36,214 nt of DNA from Candidatus Desulfovibrio gallistercoris (GTDB lineage: Bacteria; Desulfobacterota; Desulfovibrionia; Desulfovibrionales; Desulfovibrionaceae): NCBI GenBank assembly GCA_019118745.1, contig DWYJ01000061.1:1-36214 (forward strand), read 5' to 3'. The notes under the pieces were generated by a model. That model had not been told where the DNA came from. It did not search any database and saw only the letters and a list, made by a program, of their open reading frames with translations. Positions 6,702-14,296 of this stretch are shown here, one piece after another. A program made the position numbers and the translations under genes. Every line of letters starts with the position of its first letter. The stretch's first letter is position 1.

Positions 6702-9193
6702 TAACGCCGCGCGGCTTCGCGGATCATGCGTTCTTCCACCGTGCTGGCCAGCACGCTGCCGTCCAGCTCCAGCGTGCTGTGCAGCTCCACCCGCAGGGGC
6801 TGGGCCTGCGCCGCGGCCTGGGCGGCGGCCTGCACGGCCTGCTCCAGGCGGGCCTGCCATTCCTCCGGGCTGTCCTGCCGCCGCGGCTCCGCATCCCGTT
6901 GCGCCAGGGCGGCCAGCCGTTCTTCCAGCCCTTCGCCCGTATCGGCGAAGGCGGGGCGGGTCTGCCCGCCGCCGAAGAGCGCGTCCCAGTAGCTGCCGGC
7001 TCCGTCCCGAAGGCCGGCAAAAAACTCCGTGACGGCGTCCGGCCGTTGTACGGGCCCCTTGCCCGCTTCGGCCTGAACGGCAAGCTGCCGGAAGCGGTCC
7101 TGCATGGCCTCGGGATCGCCGGCATCATAGGAGAGGCGCGACAAGGCGGCCGGGGCCTCGATCATGGTTTTGGCGTACCATTGCCGGCCCAGCTCGCTGC
7201 CCAGCAGGCTGCCGCCCGCCGCGCCGATGACGCCGCCCACGGCCGTGCCCACGGGCCCCAGCGCGGAACCGGCCAGCGCGCCCGCCTTGCCCCCGGCCAG
7301 GCCGCCCGCCAGTGAGCCCAGCTCCCCGGCGTGGGCCTCGTTCTTCTGTTCGCGGGACAGGCTGCCGTCCGTCTCCGTATCATACGCCTGCCAGAGCGTC
7401 AGAGCGGTAGTGAGCGCGCCCGTCCCGTTCAGGGCCTTCGGCAGGGCCCCGGCGGCCTTCTTCCCGGCGGACAGCACGCCTTGCCTGCCTGCCGCGGCCA
7501 TACCGGCCCCGCTCGCGCCCGCCTGTCCCGCGCGAGGGACGGCGGCCGTCCCGGCCTGTACGGCGGCCTGCGGCACGGCGGCGGCAGGCACACGGGGCGC
7601 GCCGCCCCGCGCCATGCGCAGCAGGCCCAGCGCTCCCTTGCCCGCCGCCACGGCCCCGCCCGCGGCTGCCAGCCCTCCCGCGGCCGCCGTCAGGCCCGGA
7701 TGGTCGGCCATGAGGCCGGTCAGCCCGTCCAGCGCCCCGGCAAGCGGGCCTTTGACCGCCTCCAGCACGCGGTCCATGCCTTTTTCCCATTCATTGGCCA
7801 GGCGGTCGAGGTTCGCCTGCGTGGAACTGGTCATGACCGAAAACAGCTTGTCGATCATGGTTTCAGGGTCACGTGTGATGTCGCCGAGGATCTCGTCATA
7901 GCGGCTCTGGCCGTTGACAAGGGCAATGGCCCCCTGCCGGGCCTGCATGTCGCCGATGATCTCGGAGAAGATGCGGTTCTGGATGGCCCCCATCTGGTTG
8001 CGTATCTCGTTGGCCCGTTCGCCCGTGGCCCCCGCCAGCTCTTTCTTGAGGCGCGTGTAGGCCTTGTTGCGCTCCACCAGGCTCTGGATGGCCCGCACGA
8101 AGGCCAGGTTCATGTCCTCGCCCTTCTTTGCGGCGTCACGGTAGACATGCGCCAGATTGACGCCCCTTTTCGACAGGTTGCCGTAGGCCTCCTTGCTGTT
8201 GCGGAAGGAGAGCAGGTTTTGATAGCGGTTGGCGGCCTCGGCGCTGTCGCCCGTGGCGTCGCGGATGGTCTCCAGCCCGGCCAGATGCCGGGCCGTGCCG
8301 CCCAGGCCGCGCATGTCGCCCGTGGCATTGAAGATGCCGGGCAGGTACTGGGCCATGTCCCGCGTCTCGAAGCCGCCGGAGGCCCCGGCGGTGAGCAGCA
8401 TGCCGAAGACTTTTTCCGCATCCGCATAGGCGAACTGGCCGGACTTGGCACCGGCCATGAGGGTATTGGCGAAGTCCGCCCCCTCGGCCCCGGCGGCGGT
8501 GGCGGCCCGCTGGGTCAGCGGAGCCAGACGGGACACGTCCTCAAACGCCACGCCGCCCGCCATGAAGGCCCCGCGTGTGGCCCGCGCGCTGTCCAGCGTG
8601 CCGCCGCCGTCGGCCGCGATGCGCTGGTCCAGCGCTCGCAGTTCGGCCACTCCGGCAAGGATGCCTTCCTTGTCGCGGTCGTTGAAGGCCACTGTGGCGT
8701 CGTAGAGGTAGCCGCCCTCCCGTTTGACCGGCGCGGCCAGGGCCGCGGCCCCCACCATACCGGCGGCCGTCGCGGCGGCTCCGGCGTCCCGCAGGCCCCC
8801 GGCCATACGCCCGGCGCTTTGCAGGCCCCGGCCCACGCCGTCCAGAGTGCGGCGCAGGCGGCCCGCCTGTGCCTCGGCCTGCCGCAGGGCGTCCCCGGCC
8901 CGCCGCCCGGAGCGGGAAACGGCGTCCATGCCGCGCGCCGCGTCGTGCGCGTCCCCGGCCGTCCGGCGCAGGGAGCCGTCCCGCCCCATGTCCGCCGTGG
9001 CCTCGCCCGCGGCGCGGGCGGATGCGTCCAGCCGGTCCACGGCCTGCCCGGCGGCGGCAGCCTCCCGCCCCAGGCCGCCAAAGGCGGCCCCGGCCTGGCG
9101 GGCCGCGGCCCGGAATCGCCCGAACGCCTGCCGGGCCGGGCCGCTCAGGCTGTCCAGCAGCCGCAGCTCAACGCTTACGTCCATTTCCGCCAC
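6701..9193 (-). CDS. Tail tape measure protein
   Basis: At 830 residues this is the longest gene present and sits after the tail-assembly chaperone, as expected. Residues about 150-330 resemble the TP901-type tape-measure core (YLYDATVAFND, LPGIFNATGDMRGLGG). Two hydrophobic Gly/Ala-rich segments at about 500-525 and 625-668 could enter the host membrane during DNA ejection. The first 140 residues are Ala/Arg-rich and probably coiled coil. The listed start is a GTG at 9193; an ATG three codons later (9184) is also possible. It overlaps the frameshift product of the chaperone gene. The third base of its stop codon is the end of element R2. Confidence 0.9.
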   Translation of the reverse strand: MAEMDVSVELRLLDSLSGPARQAFGRFRAAARQAGAAFGGLGREAAAAGQAVDRLDASARAAGEATADMGRDGSLRRTAGDAHDAARGMDAVSRSGRRAGDALRQAEAQAGRLRRTLDGVGRGLQSAGRMAGGLRDAGAAATAAGMVGAAALAAPVKREGGYLYDATVAFNDRDKEGILAGVAELRALDQRIAADGGGTLDSARATRGAFMAGGVAFEDVSRLAPLTQRAATAAGAEGADFANTLMAGAKSGQFAYADAEKVFGMLLTAGASGGFETRDMAQYLPGIFNATGDMRGLGGTARHLAGLETIRDATGDSAEAANRYQNLLSFRNSKEAYGNLSKRGVNLAHVYRDAAKKGEDMNLAFVRAIQSLVERNKAYTRLKKELAGATGERANEIRNQMGAIQNRIFSEIIGDMQARQGAIALVNGQSRYDEILGDITRDPETMIDKLFSVMTSSTQANLDRLANEWEKGMDRVLEAVKGPLAGALDGLTGLMADHPGLTAAAGGLAAAGGAVAAGKGALGLLRMARGGAPRVPAAAVPQAAVQAGTAAVPRAGQAGASGAGMAAAGRQGVLSAGKKAAGALPKALNGTGALTTALTLWQAYDTETDGSLSREQKNEAHAGELGSLAGGLAGGKAGALAGSALGPVGTAVGGVIGAAGGSLLGSELGRQWYAKTMIEAPAALSRLSYDAGDPEAMQDRFRQLAVQAEAGKGPVQRPDAVTEFFAGLRDGAGSYWDALFGGGQTRPAFADTGEGLEERLAALAQRDAEPRRQDSPEEWQARLEQAVQAAAQAAAQAQPLRVELHSTLELDGSVLASTVEERMIREAARR

Positions 9194-9703
9194 GTTTCCA
9201 CCTTCTCCAGTCCATGCGTTTGCTGACGTAGACCTTGCCGCTCCCGCCCACCTGCGGGGCCGGGCGGCGCGGGGCCAGCAGATCCAGCCAGGCCTCCAGT
9301 TCCGGCAGGGAAAGGCTGTTGGCCTCGCTCAGGGAAAAGCCGTGCCGCAGGAGGGCCGCGCGGGCCAGCCGCAGGCCATGCCTCAACCGGCCGCCGGGGC
9401 TGTCCCGGCGGCGAGCTTTTTTAGCAGTGCTTCCTCCGCATCCCGCAGCGTGGACCATTCCCGCGCGGGCAGCGTGCCCAGCAGATCGGCCGTGAGCGCC
9501 CCGGGCGGCAGGCCCTCCACGCTCAGGCAGGCCGCCCATTTGTGCCGCTCGATGCGGGCGGCCCCGGCGGCCTCCCCGGCTTCGGCCTGCGCGGCCTCGA
9601 TGGCATCCTCCACGTCCGCCAGGGTGGGCACGCGCAGGCTGAACTCCCTGTATGTCCTGCCCTCATGGGTCAGGCCGTAAAGAAACTGTCCTTTTATCTC
9701 CAT
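9168..9703 (-). CDS. Tail assembly chaperone, long form by -1 ribosomal frameshift
   Basis: The gp41-type frame (from 9703) contains CTA-AAA-AAG at codons 94-96, giving the classic slippery heptamer A-AAA-AAG at 9422-9416. A perfect stem (GCCGCCGGG, 5-nt loop, CCCGGCGGC; 9412-9390) begins three nt later. Slipping back one base joins codon 96 to an open frame of 82 more residues (RRRDSPGGRLRHGLRLARAA and so on), ending at 9168 inside the tape-measure start. The product would be about 178 aa. This is the lambda G/G-T strategy, known in many tailed phages, and the long form probably chaperones the tape measure. Confidence 0.8.
9383..9703 (-). CDS. Tail assembly chaperone, short form (Mu gp41-like)
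   Basis: This 106-residue product results when no frameshift occurs. It starts MEIKGQFLYGLTHEGRTYRE and has a LPTREW-like segment (TLPAREWSTLRDAEEA) near residues 76-91. Its position between tail tube and tape measure, and the out-of-frame continuation, identify it as the G-like tail-assembly protein. It begins 3 nt after the tube stop codon. The main uncertainty is the ratio of the two forms. Confidence 0.8.
   Translation of the reverse strand: MEIKGQFLYGLTHEGRTYREFSLRVPTLADVEDAIEAAQAEAGEAAGAARIERHKWAACLSVEGLPPGALTADLLGTLPAREWSTLRDAEEALLKKLAAGTAPAAG
9390..9422 (-). promoter_or_regulatory. Programmed -1 frameshift signal
   Basis: The slippery heptamer A-AAA-AAG is at 9422-9416 in the correct zero-frame phase, followed by a 3-nt spacer and a 9-bp perfect GC stem with a 5-nt loop. 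Spacer length is a little short for a stimulator, but the lowest pairs can open on the ribosome. Confidence 0.8.
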
Positions 9704-9706
9704 AGC

Positions 9707-10084
9707 TTACTCCTCCACACGCTCCACGGCGAACATCTTGAGATCCCGCTTGGCTTCGCCTTCCGTCTCGTAGGCATCGCCCACCTCCTGCACGCAGCAG
9801 CCGGTGAAGGCCACGCGGTTGCCGTTGCCGGAAATGGGGTAGATGACCACCTTGGCGTCAAAGACGTTCCACCAGTCGTATTCCTCCCCGTCCACCTTGA
9901 TGGGCACGGTGACGGACAGCTCAAAGGTGGCCACGCCTAAGCAGTAGCCACTGATGACGCGCTTGCGCCGCATGGTCTTCACGGGCAGATAGCCCGTATT
10001 GCTGCTGACGTTGACGGACACGCATTCGATCTCCTTGCCGTCTATCTCCATGACGACCGCGCCCACGTATTCCTGGATGGCCAT
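9707..10084 (-). CDS. Tail tube protein (Mu gpM-like)
   Basis: A 125-residue tail tube protein of the Mu gpM type (MAIQEYVGAVVMEIDGKEIE; DWWNVFDAKVVIYPISGNG in the middle; CCVQEVGDAYETEGEAKRDL near the end). It polymerises into the inner tube surrounded by the sheath. The ATG at 10084 has an AAGGAG site 7 nt upstream. In Mu the sheath gene is immediately upstream; here a 2.5-kb cargo island separates them, and the tube gene has its own leader with a candidate late box and a strong hairpin. Confidence 0.9.
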   Translation of the reverse strand: MAIQEYVGAVVMEIDGKEIECVSVNVSSNTGYLPVKTMRRKRVISGYCLGVATFELSVTVPIKVDGEEYDWWNVFDAKVVIYPISGNGNRVAFTGCCVQEVGDAYETEGEAKRDLKMFAVERVEE

Positions 10085-10123
10085 ATGTGCTCCTTGCTGT
10101 TGCCTTGCGCGGAGGATGCGAAT

Positions 10124-10158
10124 GCCCCCGCCCCGTCACTCTGTGACGGAACGGGGGC
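10124..10158 (-). terminator. Strong hairpin in tail tube leader, T-run degraded
   Basis: GCCCCCG and CCGTCAC arms pair with GTGACGG and CGGGGGC across a 3-nt loop. It is near-identical to the hairpin at 25818-25852, but the T-run that follows there is missing here, so it may no longer terminate. Confidence 0.6.
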
Positions 10159-10188
10159 ATAAAACAGGTAGCGGCACTTCAGCGTTTA
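10157..10188 (-). promoter_or_regulatory. Candidate late box T, upstream of tail tube
   Basis: The minus strand reads TAAACGCTGAAGTGCCGCTA then CCTGTTTTATGC. It is one of four related copies and shares with the endolysin copy both the preceding gene end (GACACCGCCTAA) and the following hairpin. A promoter role is inferred from repetition and position. Confidence 0.45.
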
Positions 10189-10261
10189 GGCGGTGTCCAG
10201 CAGGCGCACGGCCTCGGTTATGGCGCTGTAGATGTCCTCGAAGATATAGCCGTCGAGTATT
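10187..10261 (-). pseudogene. Remnant of a gene end (…LLDTA stop)
   Basis: The minus frame reads LDGYIFEDIYSAITEAVRLL then DTA and a TAA stop, but is closed upstream by a TAA at about 10267 and has no start codon. GC falls sharply at that point. The end shares LLDTA-stop plus the following late box with the Mor-family gene, but the rest does not match it. It is probably the 3' end of a gene whose body was lost when the cargo island formed. Confidence 0.45.
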
Positions 10262-10394
10262 TTTTAAGCGCGCAGAGTTTGCGCCTCTATTGGCAGTCAA
10301 TGGAGAATCTGTTTTAATATGGGAGGAAGAAAAACCCCTCAGAAAATGGCATCAGCAGCCGAAACCGCGAACTTTGTGACAGGTGAATGTCCGT
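10262..10394 (+). promoter_or_regulatory. AT-rich leader of the plus-strand cargo gene
   Basis: No gene is supported in this stretch. It holds a possible promoter for the rightward cargo gene: TTGGCA at 10290-10295 and TAATAT at 10315-10320 (19-nt spacer; TTAATA gives 18). A GGGAGGAAG site at 10321-10329 precedes a 26-codon ORF overlapping the real gene out of frame; whether it is translated is unknown. Confidence 0.35.
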
Positions 10395-11000
10395 ATGATG
10401 GAAAATTACCCACAACCATGCGTTGATCTTGTCCTTTCAGAAGAATTTCATATAGTCGTTTTATTTATGCAGCCAAAATCAAAAACCTGGCCGTTAGTGC
10501 GGCAATACTGCAAAAAAGCTGATTTATTCTATGAGCAGTCTGGATATACTGCGGCCTGTTTCAGGGAATTTTCTCCACGGATGCAATATGTTTTTGCCAT
10601 TGGAGACATTACACGCGAATGGAAAACCGCCCTCTATTTCATAAGAGGACGTAGGGTTGAAAATCTTTATATTTTACCCTGGTTACATTGCTACCATAAA
10701 GCCATGAGCTGTAATGACTACAGGGCCTACTGCCATACTATATACAGTGAAAATAAACCTATCCATCATGATATGCATATTCATATTTGCCTTGCCGATG
10801 AGGGCAAGATAAAAAATGCTCCAGAAATCGAAATCGCGCCTCGCCGTTATCTTATCCCTTGCAGAATGATACGCTTCTTTCCTGAGCAGTATGCGGGACA
10901 TCCGAGCACCCTGCAGGACCTCTTTCAGGCAGAAACTGTAGCAACCGGCTATGGCGGCTGCCCCTTCCTTCATCCAGAAGACTTTACGGTGCTGGCATAA
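10395..11000 (+). CDS. Unknown cargo (moron) protein, 201 aa
   Basis: This is the only phage-body gene on the plus strand and is markedly lower in GC than its neighbours, so it is probably an acquired cargo gene expressed independently in the lysogen. I do not recognise the family. The protein is rich in Cys, His and aromatic residues (HHDMHIHICLADEGK near residue 125) and has no clear signal peptide or membrane segment. I take the ATG at 10395, with an AGGTGA site 8 nt upstream; a GTG at 10383 is in frame. It converges on the secreted-protein gene across a shared hairpin terminator. Confidence 0.7.
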   Translation: MMENYPQPCVDLVLSEEFHIVVLFMQPKSKTWPLVRQYCKKADLFYEQSGYTAACFREFSPRMQYVFAIGDITREWKTALYFIRGRRVENLYILPWLHCYHKAMSCNDYRAYCHTIYSENKPIHHDMHIHICLADEGKIKNAPEIEIAPRRYLIPCRMIRFFPEQYAGHPSTLQDLFQAETVATGYGGCPFLHPEDFTVLA

Positions 11001-11003
11001 GCA

Positions 11004-11027
11004 AAGCCCCGCGCGGGGGCGGGGCTT
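11004..11027. terminator. Hairpin terminator between convergent genes
   Basis: Perfect 9-bp arms AAGCCCCGC and GCGGGGCTT with a 6-nt loop lie between the stops of the plus-strand cargo gene and the minus-strand secreted-protein gene, so it can serve both. It is repeated at 11651-11672. Confidence 0.7.
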
Positions 11028-11036
11028 GTGCGAGGC

Positions 11037-11558
11037 TTATATCCTTTCCACCCAGACGGTGTACACGCCGTCCACGATCATGGCCGTGAAGCGGTAGTCG
11101 CCGGAAGTGAAGACGCACTTTTCCCCTTTGGACAGGGCGCTGTTCATGTAGGTCAGGGCGTCTTCCAGTGCCTCCACCTGCTCCGCATCCTTGTCGAAAC
11201 CGGGCAGGCACAACGCGGCCGCCGCCTGCACGGCAAAGGACATGTCGCTGATATACTGCATCCTGCGGCCGTCCTCGCTGGGGATGCGCTCATCCGTGCT
11301 GATGAAGAATTGGATACGGTTGATTTTTTGCGATGCGTGTTCATGCCCGGCCACAAAGGCGGTGGTGGGGCGCAAATCGTACCAGGCGGCAGCGGGCTCC
11401 TCGCGGGCAAGCCGGGGCGACCAGGCCCCGCGATGCCGCGCATTGCAGGCGGCAAGTTTTTCTTCGATGTTTTCCAGGGTCAGATCGTGGATCTGCCCGG
11501 CGGCCAGAGCCGGGACGGCGCAGCACAGCAGCGCGAGCGCAAGGAAAAGGCTTTTCAT
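11037..11558 (-). CDS. Secreted protein of unknown function, 173 aa
   Basis: An AAAGGAGGG site 4 nt upstream sets the ATG at 11558; a longer in-frame ORF upstream crosses a terminator and was rejected. Residues 1-19 are a signal peptide (MKSLFLALALLCCAVPALA), so the product is exported. The mature part has cysteines (LAACNARHR; ALCLPGFDK; GEKCVFTSGDYRF) that could form disulfides. I recognise no family. Flanking near-identical terminators make it a self-contained cassette, suggesting lysogen-expressed cargo rather than a structural gene. Confidence 0.7.
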   Translation of the reverse strand: MKSLFLALALLCCAVPALAAGQIHDLTLENIEEKLAACNARHRGAWSPRLAREEPAAAWYDLRPTTAFVAGHEHASQKINRIQFFISTDERIPSEDGRRMQYISDMSFAVQAAAALCLPGFDKDAEQVEALEDALTYMNSALSKGEKCVFTSGDYRFTAMIVDGVYTVWVERI

Positions 11559-11650
11559 GCTTCCCTCCTTTCGGGATGCCGGGGGCGAAAGGTCCGCGCG
11601 GCTGCGGCCGCGCATCGGCCTGCTTGTACAGCATGACGCATAAAAAGCAA

Positions 11651-11672
11651 AGCCCCGCGCGGGGGCGGGGCT
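11651..11672 (-). terminator. Hairpin terminator after the 291-aa cargo gene
   Basis: AGCCCCGC and GCGGGGCT arms with a 6-nt loop are followed on the minus strand by TTTGCTTTTTA. It lies directly after the stop at 11679. The 25-bp core is the same as at 11004-11027. Confidence 0.75.
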
Positions 11673-11678
11673 CAGCAA

Positions 11679-12554
11679 CTATGCGGCTTCATCAGGAAGA
11701 ACAGTGATATTGGTAACGATGCGCTCAGTACGCTTTCTCTCATTAACAAGCCTTTTCGTTACGCGCACAGTTGCCGCTATCTTCGTCCCATGAAGAAAAC
11801 TTTGCCTTCCTTCCCTTACGCTCTCCAGGAATTCGGGATCTTCAATATTTGCCAAATATTCTGTGTCGTCTTCCATGTCATAAAACCGCCAGCTTGTGGC
11901 CTTGCCATCTGTGTGTGGGGTCAGCACTTCAAGGTGTCGCTGTTGTTCTTCCTGAGAAAGAATCCCTGATTCCATCGTCAAAACAAGCTCTTTTTGCGTT
12001 GAATCAATGGAAGATTCCGCTTCAATGGGGGGCGTTCCATCGGAAGGATAATCAATTTTTCCCCGTACCGTCATCCTTGTCGCCCCTCCATCAAGAGGCT
12101 GGTACATTCCGTTGAGCGCCGTACTTATAGAGGCATTATTATTCATGTTGATAATAACAGGGGCAAAAATGTGTGTCTCGCCATTTTCATTGATAACGCT
12201 TATATCATTACCCATCCTTTCCGTGGATCTTGGTTTTTTCCCGCCAAGAAACTTTCGTAGCTCAAGCAATTGGAATAAAGCCTTTACAAGTTGAGGTGCA
12301 ACCGGGGCAAATCCACCAAAGAAATCAAAAATGACCTTAAAATCAAACGATCCTTCGCGGAATCCTCCCTGAATTTTTACGGAGACATTGCAATTTCTCC
12401 CATAAACAAAGTAACTTGTCTTTGTGACAAGTTTAGATATGGACAATAAAGAATTTCCTAAAACTTCAGCATCAAGTTCATGCCTATCCGCTTCGCCGCC
12501 TTCAATATCGACTACAAGTTCTTCACGCCAATAAGGTTCAGGACTATTCGGCAT
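11679..12554 (-). CDS. Low-GC cargo protein of uncharacterised family, 291 aa
   Basis: This gene interrupts the sheath-tube order and is clearly lower in GC than the tail genes. The N-terminal pattern (VVDIEGGEADRHELDAEVLG, residues 14-33, then GGFREGSFDFKVIFDFFGGF) reminds me of a widespread uncharacterised family of about 300 aa beginning with a GG-x-AD-x-x-x-LD motif; that resemblance is from memory and unverified. A hydrophobic segment at about 75-100 may contact a membrane. The start at 12554 follows a GGAGGT-type site. It lies 70 bp beyond the sheath stop and ends in its own terminator. Confidence 0.75.
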   Translation of the reverse strand: MPNSPEPYWREELVVDIEGGEADRHELDAEVLGNSLLSISKLVTKTSYFVYGRNCNVSVKIQGGFREGSFDFKVIFDFFGGFAPVAPQLVKALFQLLELRKFLGGKKPRSTERMGNDISVINENGETHIFAPVIINMNNNASISTALNGMYQPLDGGATRMTVRGKIDYPSDGTPPIEAESSIDSTQKELVLTMESGILSQEEQQRHLEVLTPHTDGKATSWRFYDMEDDTEYLANIEDPEFLESVREGRQSFLHGTKIAATVRVTKRLVNERKRTERIVTNITVLPDEAA

Positions 12555-12624
12555 AATAACCTCCTTGCCGAAAAATTTTTCTCATTATTATAGAAAAAAC
12601 GTATTCCGGCAAGGAGTCTTTCCC

Positions 12625-14085
12625 CTACAGCAACAAATCAATGACTCCCGCGAAGACGTGCAGGCCGTTGACCACGTCCGTGGGGATGCGCACGTTGAGG
12701 CGGTTGGGGTCCTGCAGATCCCGTTCGCAGAGGACGCCCGCGGCATTGGCTTCTACCTCTTCCACGATCTCCAGCTGTTCCAGTTGGCGCAGCACGTCCA
12801 GCACCTCGCTGCGCACCTTGGGCGGGGTGCGGGCGGAGAGCTTTTCGCGCGGGAAGCGCAGTTCCACCCGTTCGCGCACGGCCTTGGCCACATAATCCAT
12901 CGTGCGGATGGTGGTCATGTCCAGCAGGGAGATGTCGGCCACGCCCGCGGCGTTGCGGGTATAGGTGGAGATGGCCCGCACTATCTGCACCACCTCGCCC
13001 GGCCCCACCTCCAGCGGGGTGACGCCGTTTTTGAGCGCGGCCTCCTGCTCGGTGCGGGACAGGCGGGCCGTGTCCGGCGGCGCGGCTATGCCGGTGAGGG
13101 CCAGGGTATTGAGGGGGCGGGCCGGGTCTTCCTCGCCGGCGGCCACGGCGCAGTACGCGGCGGACAGGCAGTCCGCCGGGGTGGGGCTGCCGGGCAGGCA
13201 GGCCAGGGAGATGCGCTCGCTGTTGATCTGCCCGGCCAGGGTGGTGCAGGCCGAGAGCGTGGCCGTGCTGCCCAGCCAGGCCGTGGCCCGGCGCTGTTCC
13301 AGCGGGCCGGAGACGGCGTCCAGATGCTCGCGCAGGGCGGCAAGCTGTTCCTGCGCGGCCCAGGGCAGGCAATACAGGGTATAATCCGCGCCGAAAACGG
13401 CGGCCAGGGCCTCGGCTATGTCCGGGTCCTGCTGGCCGCCGCTCATGCTGCCCGCCGTGGCCGTGAGGCCGGGGGCCGTGCAGGTGACGGACAGGGCTAT
13501 GGCGTTGCCCGCCGTGCCCTTGTCCCTGGCGGTCAGGGCCAGATACGGCGGCGGGGCGGGCTGCTCCCCTTCGCCGTCCGGATCTTCCGGGCTGACCACG
13601 GCGGCGGACAGGGGCAGGCTGTCCTCGGCATTGACGGCCGCGGCCAGGGCTTCCAGCACGCTTTGGGCCGTCTCCTGCGAGGCGGCGGCCACGGCCACGC
13701 TGCTGTCGGCCATGCCCAGTTCCACCACGCCCGCGCCGGTGGCCGTGCCGGTGAGCTCCAGCTTGCCGGTGGCGGCCAGCCCGGCCGGATCAGGCGGCAC
13801 GGGCAGCACGGAGAGGTCCAGATAGGCATTGGCGCGGATGGCGGCCCGGGCCATGCGGTGGGCCTGGGAGCCGTAGCCGAAGAGCGCGCCCGCCGTGGCG
13901 TCGTCGTAGATCTGCACCGGCGCAAGGGGCGCGTCGCTGTCCTCGGCCTTCTGGGCGACGATGAGCATGCGCTGTCCGTTGGCGGCCAGGGTGCGCACGG
14001 CGTTGGTAGTGTTGAATTCGAAATACTTCCCCGGCTTGCGGAGGCTGGACGGGATCTGGGCAAACGAGATGTTGGCGCTGGCCAT
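12625..14085 (-). CDS. Tail sheath protein (Mu gpL-like)
   Basis: A 486-residue contractile tail sheath of the Mu gpL type. The N-terminus (MASANISFAQIPSSLRKPGK) and the C-terminal domain with TYTRNAAGVADISLLDMTTI and LCERDLQDPNRLNVRIPTDV are diagnostic. Subunits polymerise around the tube and contract on infection. The gene begins 12 nt after the small DUF2635 gene and is the last of the head-to-sheath block starting at the protease. No terminator is obvious in the 70 bp between it and the 291-aa cargo gene. Confidence 0.95.
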   Translation of the reverse strand: MASANISFAQIPSSLRKPGKYFEFNTTNAVRTLAANGQRMLIVAQKAEDSDAPLAPVQIYDDATAGALFGYGSQAHRMARAAIRANAYLDLSVLPVPPDPAGLAATGKLELTGTATGAGVVELGMADSSVAVAAASQETAQSVLEALAAAVNAEDSLPLSAAVVSPEDPDGEGEQPAPPPYLALTARDKGTAGNAIALSVTCTAPGLTATAGSMSGGQQDPDIAEALAAVFGADYTLYCLPWAAQEQLAALREHLDAVSGPLEQRRATAWLGSTATLSACTTLAGQINSERISLACLPGSPTPADCLSAAYCAVAAGEEDPARPLNTLALTGIAAPPDTARLSRTEQEAALKNGVTPLEVGPGEVVQIVRAISTYTRNAAGVADISLLDMTTIRTMDYVAKAVRERVELRFPREKLSARTPPKVRSEVLDVLRQLEQLEIVEEVEANAAGVLCERDLQDPNRLNVRIPTDVVNGLHVFAGVIDLLL

Positions 14086-14097
14086 GTGGGCTCCCTT

Positions 14098-14289
14098 TTA
14101 CGGATAGAGGGGATCAGGGGACGGGGCCGCCGGGCGGGGGGCGCTGATCAGCTCCCCGTTGTGCAGGCGGCGCAGGTAATACGGCGTGGCGGGGACGGAC
14201 ACGGGCGCGCTGTCGGTGATGTGGGCACGGGGATTGTCCTCGCGGGGGACGCGCAGGCCGGGGGCGGCCTGGACATGGAGCATGGGCAT
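14098..14289 (-). CDS. DUF2635 protein (Mu gp38-like)
   Basis: A 63-residue protein between the gp37-type and sheath genes, as in Mu. The pattern MLHVQAAPGLRVPRED then TPYYLRRLHNGELI fits DUF2635. The role is unknown, probably in the neck or tail. The start at 14289 lies 7 nt after the preceding stop; the upstream extension of the frame overlaps gp37 and was not used. Confidence 0.8.
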   Translation of the reverse strand: MPMLHVQAAPGLRVPREDNPRAHITDSAPVSVPATPYYLRRLHNGELISAPRPAAPSPDPLYP

Positions 14290-14296
14290 GCTGACC

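Noticed and set aside
10347..10427. 26-codon plus-strand ORF before the 201-aa cargo gene
   Set aside because: It overlaps the larger gene out of frame and its distance from the GGGAGGAAG site is too long; kept only as a remark.
11559..11678. Upstream extension of the secreted-protein frame to 11678
   Set aside because: It would run through a terminator and place the clear signal peptide in the middle of the protein.
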